Assembly (NCBI GenBank): GCA_012520295.1
Contig: JAAYOP010000047.1
Location: forward strand, 1-35,349
Reading direction: 5' to 3'
Source: Clostridiales bacterium
GTDB taxonomy: Bacteria; Bacillota; Clostridia; Oscillospirales; Oscillospiraceae
Length of the DNA: 35,349 nucleotides
Shown here: one piece after another, positions 1 to 7,942 of the stretch
How the letters are laid out: every line of letters starts with the position of its first letter
Position numbering within the stretch: position 1 is the stretch's first letter
Position numbers and translations under genes: made by a program
The notes under the pieces: model-generated
What the model saw: only the letters and a program-made list of their open reading frames with translations
Told to the model about the DNA's origin: nothing
Database searches by the model: none

Positions 1-149
1 CAACAGCCTAACATGCCATGTACTCATCGTCAACAGCTTTCGCGGCATAAACGCTTAGGCTATTGTCTCATTAGCTACCGTTTGATGACCGAGGTAATTT
101 ACACACTAATTTGGACTTGACTTTTATTATATAGGCTATATAGGCTTTC
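1..149. other. Leader region with no recognisable gene
   Basis: No gene is recognised here. One forward frame stays open from the window edge to a TGA at 118-120, but its 39 codons resemble no family I know. Short repeats are visible: CAACAGC occurs at 1-7 and 32-38, and AGCCTAA near 5-11 is mirrored by TTAGGCT near 55-61. TATAGGC occurs twice in tandem around 130-145. These could be a degraded gene end or a regulatory leader of the glycosyltransferase cluster; nothing decides between the two. Confidence 0.3.
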
Positions 150-158
150 TGTTATAAT
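150..158 (+). promoter_or_regulatory. Candidate extended -10 promoter of the GT2 cluster
   Basis: The sequence TGTTATAAT is a perfect extended -10 element (TG, one base, TATAAT at 153-158). No convincing -35 hexamer sits 16-18 bases upstream, where the tandem TATAGGC units lie, which fits an extended -10 promoter. A TTGACT at 117-122 lies too far upstream for this -10. Transcription would begin near 165 and leave a leader of about 115 bases before the first gene. This is the only good promoter-like sequence seen before the seven same-strand genes. Confidence 0.45.
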
Positions 159-279
159 TCTAAGCATACATATAATCAAAACATAATAGCTCCGTTTCTT
201 TGAACTCAAAGACTATAATAGCTTGTAATCAGGAGCTTATCCCGATTGCATGGAACAATTCAAACTAGGAGAAGCTACA

Positions 280-1464
280 ATGGATCCCAAAATATCAGTT
301 ATCATTCCAGTTTACAATACGGAACCATGGCTCCGCAAATGTTTAGACAGCGTAATTAATCAAACGCTAAAGGAAATTGAAATCATATGTATCGATGACG
401 GTTCTACCGATAAGAGCGGTATGATATTGGATGAATATGCGGCCAAAGACAGCCGCTTTCATGTCATACATAAAAGCAACGGCGGACTTGTTAACACAAG
501 AAAAACCGGACTTAGCGCGGCTCAAGCAGCATTTATATGTTTTATCGACAGCGATGACTGGGTTGATCAGAATATGCTGGAAAACATGTATAAGGCTGCT
601 ATAAAAACAGATGCCGATATAACTATAAATAGGGGTTTTTTTTTAGAAAATAAGAATTATTCATATTTATTAAAATCCGCCATTCCCGCGGGTACATACC
701 GTGACAATGATTTAATCGAAAAAGTTTATAGAAAAATGATGCGGATTGAAAACGGCTCAACCGGCATCATCGGTTCGTTATGCGTCAAGCTTTTCAGACG
801 TAGTTTATTGGAACGGCAAATAAATGCGGTTGACGACAGGATAAAAATCAGCGAAGATGAGGTATGTACCTTTCTATGCATTGCCCATGCAAAAACAGTG
901 ACAATTATCGATGAAGCATACTACCATTATCGTAAAAGCCACGATACCTCAATGACATACAAAATCCATGAAGATTATTTTATAAATCTAAATCTGGTCT
1001 ATCATACGCTTAAAAACGGGTTTTTATCGGCTGACAATCATGAATTACTTTTAAACGAGCTTAAGCATTTTATAAATCGCGCAGTTTACACCAGTACGAA
1101 ATATTTATTTGGTACTTATGGACATCGTTGCAGCTATGGCTACTTGTTTCCTTTTCAGGCAATAAATAAAGGATGCCGTTTGTTACTTTACGGAGCGGGA
1201 ATAGTTGGTATTTCATATTATAGACAGCTTATTACAACATATTTCTGCTCAAAAATAATATGGGTCGATCGCAATTGGGAGGCTATTTCGGCTCACGGAT
1301 TGCCGGTAGAGAATCCTGAGGAAATAACAAAAGATATGTTTGACGTAGCGGTGATTGCAATATTGGAGAAAAACACCGCTCAAAGCATCCGAACGTATTT
1401 ACTGGAGAAAAATATACCTGATGAGAATATTATTTGGCACAACCCTGTCATTGAATCAATTTGA
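280..1464 (+). CDS. GT2 glycosyltransferase with C-terminal GAG Rossmann-like domain
   Basis: This 394-residue protein is an inverting family 2 glycosyltransferase. The GT-A domain begins with KISVIIPVYN (residues 4-13), followed by IDDGSTD (38-44) for nucleotide binding and FIDSDD (88-93) as the metal-binding DxD equivalent. The C-terminal part holds a separate small nucleotide-binding-like domain with LLLYGAGIVG (301-310) and WVDRN (328-332). The start at 280 is preferred because AGGAGA at 267-272 lies 7 bases upstream; the in-frame ATG at 250 has no such site. It is the first of three paralogous GT2 genes and probably adds a sugar to a surface glycan or glycoprotein. Donor and acceptor cannot be told. 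It lacks the NETPGA-YQD segment shared by the two following paralogues. Confidence 0.88.
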   Translation: MDPKISVIIPVYNTEPWLRKCLDSVINQTLKEIEIICIDDGSTDKSGMILDEYAAKDSRFHVIHKSNGGLVNTRKTGLSAAQAAFICFIDSDDWVDQNMLENMYKAAIKTDADITINRGFFLENKNYSYLLKSAIPAGTYRDNDLIEKVYRKMMRIENGSTGIIGSLCVKLFRRSLLERQINAVDDRIKISEDEVCTFLCIAHAKTVTIIDEAYYHYRKSHDTSMTYKIHEDYFINLNLVYHTLKNGFLSADNHELLLNELKHFINRAVYTSTKYLFGTYGHRCSYGYLFPFQAINKGCRLLLYGAGIVGISYYRQLITTYFCSKIIWVDRNWEAISAHGLPVENPEEITKDMFDVAVIAILEKNTAQSIRTYLLEKNIPDENIIWHNPVIESI

Positions 1465-1500
1465 CGCTTTATTTTTAAATAGTCATAATGAGGTGATTAA

Positions 1501-2829
1501 TTGGCTCCCAAAGTATCCATAATTATACCTTCTTTAAATACAGCGCCATACATACCGCAATGCCTGGAAAGCGCGGTTGCCCAAACGCTTAGTGAAATAG
1601 AAATAATATGTGTCGACGCCGGTTCTACGGACGGTACGTTTGAAATACTTGAAGATTTTGCAAAAAAGGATAACCGAATTAAATTATTGCATTCAAAAAG
1701 AAAAAGCTACGGCTATCAGGTCAACATGGGACTGAAAACGGCAAAAGGGAATTATATCGCCATATTAGAGGCGGACGATTTTGTCGACACCGACATGTAC
1801 GAGCAGCTTTTTCAAATAGCAGAAGAGAATAATGCGGATTTTGTCCGGTCCTATTATTATGACCATATAGAAAAAAAAGATTATTTGCACAATTATATGG
1901 AAAATATTAAAGTAAATACTTTGCTTTCCGGAAATGAAATATGGGATATGACGAAATTGAAATGCATTTGGGCAGCAATTTATAGAAGAGATTTCTTGAT
2001 ATCCGATGAGATTTATTTCAACGAAACCCCGGGAGCCTCATATCAGGATTCGGCATTTGCGTTTAAGGTAGCTATTTGTGCAAAGCGCGCGTATTTGTCA
2101 GATAAAGCTTTCTATCACTACCGGAACGACAACCCCAACTCGTCGGTTCATTCAAAAGAAAAGGTATACTGCGTATGCGATGAAGTAAAAGAAGCTCAGA
2201 ATTTTGTTGAAAAACGCTTTCCCGGGCAAAAAGGAATATATGAGCTGCTCGCTTCTTTCCGGTTTCAAACTTATTTATGGAATTACCGGCGTTTACCTCT
2301 TGAACACAGGCGAGATTTTCTCGAAATAATGAATTATGAACTGCTCAATGACTGGAATTCCGGTTATTTAAATAAAAATAGTTTTAAGCCGCACTACTGG
2401 AGTATTCTTGTCGATATCATATTCAAAAAAGAGCAGTTCTTTTGGAAAACCACAATACCTGAGACCGGCATATTAAATATAAAGCTTTACGGCAGAGCGA
2501 TAACTGATGAGTTGTCAAAGTATGACAACATAATCATCTACGGCGCCGGTACATACGGTAAACATTTACTGGCATTTCTCCGTAGCCTGGGAACGAATGA
2601 TGAGAAAATAGCGTTCGCCGTTTCCGCAGATTACGAGAGCATGATAGATAACATACCCTGCCACTGTATTAGGAATTGGGTCCATTTATCGGACAGCTCT
2701 CTTGTTATTATCGCCGTCGAAGGCCTAGCACAGCAGGAAATGTTTGAAACCGCATATGAACTTGGATTCAAAAATATATTGATTCTTGATGATATCTTTA
2801 AAACGTTAATAAAAGCAGTTAACACATAG
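1501..2829 (+). CDS. GT2 glycosyltransferase with C-terminal GAG Rossmann-like domain
   Basis: This 442-residue family 2 glycosyltransferase starts with TTG, supported by AGGTGA at 1491-1496. The GT-A domain shows KVSIIIPSLN (4-13), VDAGSTDGT (38-46) and LEADDFVD (89-96); the last is the metal-site region, with Glu in the first acidic position. A mid-protein block, NETPGASYQD (174-183), and FYHYRNDN (204-211) are shared with the next gene. The C-terminal GAG domain begins at IIIYGAGTYG (344-353), but its second strand lacks the usual VD, so the fold may be kept with altered ligand binding. It lies 36 bases after the previous gene in the same orientation and is probably co-transcribed. The sugar specificity is unknown. 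Confidence 0.88.
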   Translation: MAPKVSIIIPSLNTAPYIPQCLESAVAQTLSEIEIICVDAGSTDGTFEILEDFAKKDNRIKLLHSKRKSYGYQVNMGLKTAKGNYIAILEADDFVDTDMYEQLFQIAEENNADFVRSYYYDHIEKKDYLHNYMENIKVNTLLSGNEIWDMTKLKCIWAAIYRRDFLISDEIYFNETPGASYQDSAFAFKVAICAKRAYLSDKAFYHYRNDNPNSSVHSKEKVYCVCDEVKEAQNFVEKRFPGQKGIYELLASFRFQTYLWNYRRLPLEHRRDFLEIMNYELLNDWNSGYLNKNSFKPHYWSILVDIIFKKEQFFWKTTIPETGILNIKLYGRAITDELSKYDNIIIYGAGTYGKHLLAFLRSLGTNDEKIAFAVSADYESMIDNIPCHCIRNWVHLSDSSLVIIAVEGLAQQEMFETAYELGFKNILILDDIFKTLIKAVNT

Positions 2830-2857
2830 AAAAAGAGAGAAAGCTGGTTTTTATAAT

Positions 2858-4222
2858 ATGCCTAAAGTATCTATTATTATGCCGTCCCTCAATGTCGCCC
2901 AATATATAAGAGAGTGCATGGACAGCGTAGTAAACCAGACCTTGCAGGACATAGAGATCTTATGCGTGGATGCAGGCTCAACAGACGGTACTCTTGAAAT
3001 CCTACAAGAATATGCCTCAAAAGACAGTCGCATCCGGATAATACGCTCCAAACGTAGAAGCTATGGCTTCCAGGTAAATCTGGGCATTGACAGCGCAAAG
3101 GGCGAATACTTAGGTGTTGTCGAAACCGACGACTATATCGATCCCGCTATGTTTCAAAAACTGTACGACACCGCGATTGAAAACAAAGCCGACTTTGTTA
3201 AATCCAGTTACTACTTATTTGCCGATATCCCCCAAGTCGGCCGGCTTAAATTGGAACAAAATATATCCGGTCTGCCATACATGGGCAGAGACCGGAAGTG
3301 TATTTCGTCCGAAGACTACATAAATCAGACAACCGCACTTGATCCCTATATATGGAATGGCATTTATAAACGGGATTTCGTGCAGACAAATAGTATTCGC
3401 TTAAATGAGACTCCGGGCGCGGCGTATCAAGATGCGGGATTTCGTTTTCAAATGGCCTTTCTTGCTCAAAGAGGAATAATAATCCCCGAAGCGTTTTATC
3501 ACTACAGAAGGGATAACGCTGGTTCATCAATGTACAGTCCCAAGGGGCTTCAATATGACTTGCAGGAATGCCAGTATATTTATAACTGGATGGCAGGTCG
3601 CTTCTCGGGGGACGAGGCGCGCATGCGAGCTATCAGTTGCCATATCGCTTCTATTTTTTTAGAGACTGTCCAAGAATCCGCTTTATTTGCCAATCCGGAT
3701 AGGCAAACGCTTGTTGAAAAATTTTATAAATTGCTGAGAATTTGCTATGACAGCGGGTATCTGGTGCAGGAGGATTTTCCAAAGGAAAACTGGTTGGAGC
3801 TTAAAATGTTTCTTGATAACCCGGTTCAGTTTGATTCTTATATAAAACTCAAAGCTGAAACCGAGTTCAAGCTTTATTATGACTTTTTATCTTTAATGCG
3901 TTCAAAGAAAGAGATAATCATATACGGCTGCGGTACGGTCGGTACCAGAGTATGTTTTTTACTTCATAGGAATGATATTTCCAATATAGTTTATTTTTGC
4001 GACAGCGACAGCAATAAATGGGGCAGCAAATGTATGGGCAAAAAAATACTGTCCCCTCAGGAAGCTATTCTTTCCTATCCAAACGCCTTTTTTCTGGTTG
4101 CAAATCGGGGTAGTTATATGGAAATCATGCGCGTTCTGATTAATCTAAACGTTCCGCGTGATAATATGGGCATATATCGCTTGTCTTCGGATCCTTTAGT
4201 TTGTACAAGCAGGTTTATATAA
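2858..4222 (+). CDS. GT2 glycosyltransferase with C-terminal GAG Rossmann-like domain
   Basis: This 454-residue protein is the closest paralogue of the preceding gene. It shares KVSIIMPSLN (3-12), VDAGSTDGT (37-45), VETDDYID (88-95), NETPGAAYQD (183-192) and FYHYRRDN (213-220). The C-terminal Rossmann-like domain begins IIIYGCGTVG (353-362) and has FCDSDSNKWG, a typical acidic end of the second strand. The ATG at 2858 is preceded by a purine-rich AGAGAGAAAG stretch. The gene order suggests stepwise elongation of one oligosaccharide by related enzymes, arisen by tandem duplication and divergence; this is inference. Linkage and donor cannot be assigned. Confidence 0.88.
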   Translation: MPKVSIIMPSLNVAQYIRECMDSVVNQTLQDIEILCVDAGSTDGTLEILQEYASKDSRIRIIRSKRRSYGFQVNLGIDSAKGEYLGVVETDDYIDPAMFQKLYDTAIENKADFVKSSYYLFADIPQVGRLKLEQNISGLPYMGRDRKCISSEDYINQTTALDPYIWNGIYKRDFVQTNSIRLNETPGAAYQDAGFRFQMAFLAQRGIIIPEAFYHYRRDNAGSSMYSPKGLQYDLQECQYIYNWMAGRFSGDEARMRAISCHIASIFLETVQESALFANPDRQTLVEKFYKLLRICYDSGYLVQEDFPKENWLELKMFLDNPVQFDSYIKLKAETEFKLYYDFLSLMRSKKEIIIYGCGTVGTRVCFLLHRNDISNIVYFCDSDSNKWGSKCMGKKILSPQEAILSYPNAFFLVANRGSYMEIMRVLINLNVPRDNMGIYRLSSDPLVCTSRFI

Positions 4223-4248
4223 CAACCGGTTTAAGGATGTGAGACAAA

Positions 4249-5892
4249 GTGACAAATAGTTCCGAGCGTCCGGCAAAATCCGCATGTAAACTGGATGCCG
4301 ATATAGGACAGTATATATTATCAAATACCGACGGCGATTTCAGCGCTATAGTAAAAAAGGATTATCGCTGGCAAGTCCTTTATCATCTGGATGTCCAGTC
4401 AACAGGACTGTTATGCTGGTACCCTTTCAGAAAGAACTCCTCTTTGCTCCAGATTGGCGGCGGTTTCGGAAATTTGACCGGGATGCTTTGCGACAAATGC
4501 GAATTTGTAACTGTCCTGGAGCATGACGACTACCGTGCATATTGTATAAGAAGACGCTGGAATACGAAAACAAACCTTCGTGTTGTCAGCGGATATATCT
4601 CAGCTTTTTCATCTCCCGAGAAATATGATTATATTGTGGTCAATATAGTTCCAGGCTCTCCAGAACCTGTATTTAGCCCACAAGGCTATGTCTCTTTGCT
4701 CTTGCAGGCAAAGAAAATGCTGGCCGATCACGGAAAACTGCTGTTTGCAGTTTCCAACAAGCTGGGAATTCAGTATTTATGCGGAACTCCCGACCCTTCA
4801 ACCGGGATACCCTTCGACGGTCCCAATGCTTATACCACCGGAGCGTCGCTGCCTTCTCTAAGCAAGGCCGAGCTGTCGGAGGTACTGAGAAGCACCGAAT
4901 TTCCGACTGTCAAGTTTTTTTATCCTTTCCCTGACCATTATCTTCCGCAGATGATTTACACAGACGATTACCCACCGGGCGAAGAACTTATTGAAAGACT
5001 GCGAATATATCTGACGGAGCACGACAGCCTTGTAATTGACCCTGTAAAACTATATCGATATTTAGCAGATGAAAACCTTTTGTTGAGTTTCTCCAATTCA
5101 TTTTTAGTTGAATGCTGCGACGGGGAGCCGTGTCCCGTATTATACGTATCCGTTTCAACCGAAAGAAAAAGAGAAGAAAGCTTTTCAACCATAATCCTCA
5201 ATAACAGAACAGTTGAAAAGCATCCTCTTTATCCGGAAGGGCTAAAGGGTTTGGAGCGAATCGTCAAAAATCTAAGCGACTTAAAAGCCCGAGACATACC
5301 GGTGATTTCGTGCAGGCTTGATAATGAGAGGCTTATAATGCCCCACATTCAGGCTCCCACGCTTTCAAAGCATCTAAGAGATTTGGCAGCTCATGACAAG
5401 TCCGGTTTTGTCCGGTGTCTGGACAAGCTCTATCACTTTATTCTAAAATCTTCGGAACATGTGCCAGCGGATAAAAACGCTCTTGCCGGCTCCGCTCCAA
5501 TTTCCCACTGGGGGCCTATTCTTGCCAGGGCATATCCGGAAATGATACCGGTGAACTGTTTTTATGATCACGAAGAATTGGTGTTTTTTGACCAAGAGTT
5601 TGTAAAAGAAAACTATCCTGCAAAATACGTCATGTTCAGGGCGATCAATGATGTTTACATGTTTTTTCCGCAATTGGAAGAACACGTGCCTCTATCGAAG
5701 ATAAAAAAGCGGTATGGTCTGACGTCCGAATTGTGGCGGGCTTTCGCGCAGGAGGAAGACCGCTTTCAAGACCAGCTCAGACAGCGTGAAACATATCAGC
5801 ACTTTTATAAATGGAAACCGTCTGATATTAAAGAGAAACGAATAAAAATAGCAAGAAACGGCAGGTTGTTGCTGGATGGGTACAAAGCATAA
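4249..5892 (+). CDS. SAM-dependent methyltransferase fused to a kinase-like domain
   Basis: This 547-residue protein has a class I methyltransferase fold at the N-terminus. Motif I is LLQIGGGFGNLTG (66-78), an acidic residue (E91) ends the second strand, and YDYIVVNIVP (126-135) resembles motif IV. The region from about 310 reads like a kinase or aminoglycoside-phosphotransferase fold. A Lys in TVEKHPLYPEG (K324) could be the nucleotide-binding lysine, PEMIPVN (430-436) resembles a catalytic loop with Glu where Asp is usual, and VFFDQEF (445-451) resembles the metal-binding Asp strand. Methyltransferase-kinase fusions such as WbdD cap and terminate O-polysaccharide chains; that parallel is inference. 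The start is GTG with AAGGAT 10 bases upstream. The 3' end overlaps the next gene by 17 bases, suggesting translational coupling. Confidence 0.7.
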   Translation: MTNSSERPAKSACKLDADIGQYILSNTDGDFSAIVKKDYRWQVLYHLDVQSTGLLCWYPFRKNSSLLQIGGGFGNLTGMLCDKCEFVTVLEHDDYRAYCIRRRWNTKTNLRVVSGYISAFSSPEKYDYIVVNIVPGSPEPVFSPQGYVSLLLQAKKMLADHGKLLFAVSNKLGIQYLCGTPDPSTGIPFDGPNAYTTGASLPSLSKAELSEVLRSTEFPTVKFFYPFPDHYLPQMIYTDDYPPGEELIERLRIYLTEHDSLVIDPVKLYRYLADENLLLSFSNSFLVECCDGEPCPVLYVSVSTERKREESFSTIILNNRTVEKHPLYPEGLKGLERIVKNLSDLKARDIPVISCRLDNERLIMPHIQAPTLSKHLRDLAAHDKSGFVRCLDKLYHFILKSSEHVPADKNALAGSAPISHWGPILARAYPEMIPVNCFYDHEELVFFDQEFVKENYPAKYVMFRAINDVYMFFPQLEEHVPLSKIKKRYGLTSELWRAFAQEEDRFQDQLRQRETYQHFYKWKPSDIKEKRIKIARNGRLLLDGYKA

Positions 5893-6670
5893 TCATACGG
5901 ATAGAATTTTTGCGGCTGTGGAAGGCTCGGAAGGAAAAAAGATCGTGCTTTTCGGAGCGGGAAAGATGATGGAACACTATCTTAAAAAATACGGCACAGA
6001 CTATCCTCCTGTTTTTGTAGTGGACAATGACAAGAGTAAATGGAATACTGAAAAATTGGGATTTGCCATAAAAAACCCCCGGGAGATTTGCGATCTTGAT
6101 CCTTCTCCATACAGAGTTGTCATTTGTTGCAACGCATATGATGAGATTGCAAATCAGCTAAGGGAGATGGGTATAAAGGATTTCCGTATATATTTGCGCC
6201 ATATAGACGAACTTCTCGAAACCGTGGAACCAGTCCCCTATAAAAGCGAAAAATATAACATAGGCTATGTAACCGGTGTATTTGATATGTTCCATATCGG
6301 ACATTTAAACATCCTTCGAAAGAGCAAAGAAAGATGCGAATATCTGATAGCGGGTGTTCTGACAGATGAGCTGGCCGAACACGATAAAGGCCGGAGACCG
6401 TTTATCCCGTTTGATGAGAGACTGGAAATCGTCCGGCAGATAAAATATGTGGATCGGGTAATCCCGGTTGATTTTAATAATACAAACAAACTGGAAGCCT
6501 GGAAGCTGCTTCGATATGACTGTCATTTTTCCGGCTCCGACCACGAAGAAGACTGGTATTGGTTAAAGAAGCAACTTCAGACCTTGGGCTCCAATATGGA
6601 GTTTTTCCCATATACTGAAACTACCAGCTCGACGATGCTCAGACAAATGATACAAAAGGCCCTTATTTAG
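5876..6670 (+). CDS. GAG domain fused to HxGH cytidylyltransferase (TagD-like)
   Basis: This 264-residue protein has two parts. Residues 20-110 form the Rossmann-like GAG domain (KIVLFGAGKM at 22-31, VFVVDNDKSKW at 46-56). Residues 127-264 are a nucleotidylyltransferase of the glycerol-3-phosphate cytidylyltransferase type: GVFDMFHIGH (134-143) contains the HxGH signature, RPFIPFDER (174-182) follows, and SSTMLR (251-256) matches the ISST-type motif. Members transfer CMP from CTP to a phosphorylated alcohol, giving CDP-glycerol, CDP-ethanolamine or similar. The exact acceptor is not readable. The neighbours (GT2 enzymes, TIM-barrel isomerases) suggest a CDP-activated polyol or sugar for a glycan. 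No classical CDP-glycerol glycerophosphotransferase is visible in the window. The start overlaps the previous gene. Confidence 0.78.
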   Translation: MGTKHNHTDRIFAAVEGSEGKKIVLFGAGKMMEHYLKKYGTDYPPVFVVDNDKSKWNTEKLGFAIKNPREICDLDPSPYRVVICCNAYDEIANQLREMGIKDFRIYLRHIDELLETVEPVPYKSEKYNIGYVTGVFDMFHIGHLNILRKSKERCEYLIAGVLTDELAEHDKGRRPFIPFDERLEIVRQIKYVDRVIPVDFNNTNKLEAWKLLRYDCHFSGSDHEEDWYWLKKQLQTLGSNMEFFPYTETTSSTMLRQMIQKALI

Positions 6671-6684
6671 ACGGAGGAGAATCT

Positions 6685-7914
6685 ATGAATATCGGCATCC
6701 AGTTGATTGATGACCACTATCTGGCTTATCCTGACAACAATCTTAAAATGATATCCGATGCCGGTTTTGACAGCATCGGTTTTGATCTAAGAGCTTTTTG
6801 TCTGTCTCTTGATTCCATGGATATTCCCGACAGCAACAAGGTCGCCTGCGATTTATACGTAGACATAAAAATGATTGAAAAGAAATTTTCCTCATATAAA
6901 AGCGCAGCAGATAGAAACAATTTAAAAATCTCCCAAGTGATTGCCCCATCTGCTTCTCAGGTTGCCGACAGAAAAACACTTGGCCGTATAATCGTCAATT
7001 GCATTGCTTTGTGCGGACGGATGGGCAGCCCGTATCTAATTGTTCATCCGTTTCCGGCAGGCAGCTTAAACAGCCGTCAGGAATGGCGGGAGAACAGCGA
7101 CTTTTTACTCTCCCTTGTACCAGCCGCCAGGGAGCACCAGGTAATAATCTGCCTGGAAAACCAGTATAGAGACTGTAACGGTCGCTATCTGCGCAGTGTT
7201 TGTTCGGATCCTGATACGGCGGCTTATTATGTGGACAGGCTTAATAACGAGGCGGGTGAAGAGCTGTTCGGCTTTTGTCTGAATACTGGCAACTGTATTT
7301 TATTCGGCCAGAGTTTATATGAAACTATAATAAAGCTGGGAAATCGAATCCGCACGGTCAGAATTCAGGATAACAACGGCATCTGGAAACAGCGGCTTAT
7401 GCCTTATGCCTGCACTAGAAATACACTGGGCTCAAGCACTGATTGGCCCGGGTTTGTTCGCGGAATACGTCAAATCGATTTTCAAGGCACTCTGTGCTTT
7501 GTTGCGGACGGAAGCGTAATTAGTTTTCCCAGCAATATGCGCCATGCTGTTCTGAGGTTTGTTGCAGAGATAGGCCGTTCTATGGCTGAGCAAATAGATA
7601 TTGAGCGAAATTTAAGCAAATGTAGAAATATAATATTATTTGGCGCAGGCAATATGTTTGAAAACTACATGTCCAGCTACGGAGACAAATATCCTCCTCT
7701 ATTCATAGTGGACAACAACAGCACGCTCTGGGGCACATCAAAGCTTGGAATATCCATCAAACCTCCGGATGCGATCAAGGAACTAGGCGGGAATTACGGA
7801 GTTTTTATTTGCAATCGGTTCTATTATGAAATTGAAAAGCAACTGACAGATATGGGAGTCACGCATATTTATCGGTTTAACGATGAATATAGGCCGCTGA
7901 ATTCTCCTAAATAA
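6685..7914 (+). CDS. Degenerate xylose-isomerase-like TIM barrel with C-terminal GAG domain
   Basis: This 409-residue protein consists of a sugar-phosphate isomerase/epimerase-type TIM barrel (about 1-305) followed by a GAG domain (about 313-400: NIILFGAGNM at 315-324, FIVDNNSTLWG at 340-350). The GAG domain is very close to that of the preceding cytidylyltransferase, sharing KYPP/DYPP and the following VDN. Aligned by eye with the next gene, the barrel keeps the first metal ligand (E158 in CLEN). The others are changed: Asp to Asn200, His to Asn203, His to Arg226 and Glu to Val273. It is therefore probably not a metal-dependent isomerase and may bind a ligand or act as a partner subunit. GGAGGAGA at 6673-6680 supports the start. 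Confidence 0.75.
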   Translation: MNIGIQLIDDHYLAYPDNNLKMISDAGFDSIGFDLRAFCLSLDSMDIPDSNKVACDLYVDIKMIEKKFSSYKSAADRNNLKISQVIAPSASQVADRKTLGRIIVNCIALCGRMGSPYLIVHPFPAGSLNSRQEWRENSDFLLSLVPAAREHQVIICLENQYRDCNGRYLRSVCSDPDTAAYYVDRLNNEAGEELFGFCLNTGNCILFGQSLYETIIKLGNRIRTVRIQDNNGIWKQRLMPYACTRNTLGSSTDWPGFVRGIRQIDFQGTLCFVADGSVISFPSNMRHAVLRFVAEIGRSMAEQIDIERNLSKCRNIILFGAGNMFENYMSSYGDKYPPLFIVDNNSTLWGTSKLGISIKPPDAIKELGGNYGVFICNRFYYEIEKQLTDMGVTHIYRFNDEYRPLNSPK

Positions 7915-7942
7915 ACCAACAAAATAGGACGTGGGAAGCCAT

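Noticed and set aside
1-120. Open frame at the left edge as the end of a gene
   Set aside because: The 39 codons resemble no known family and the region is rich in short repeats; not enough to call a gene.
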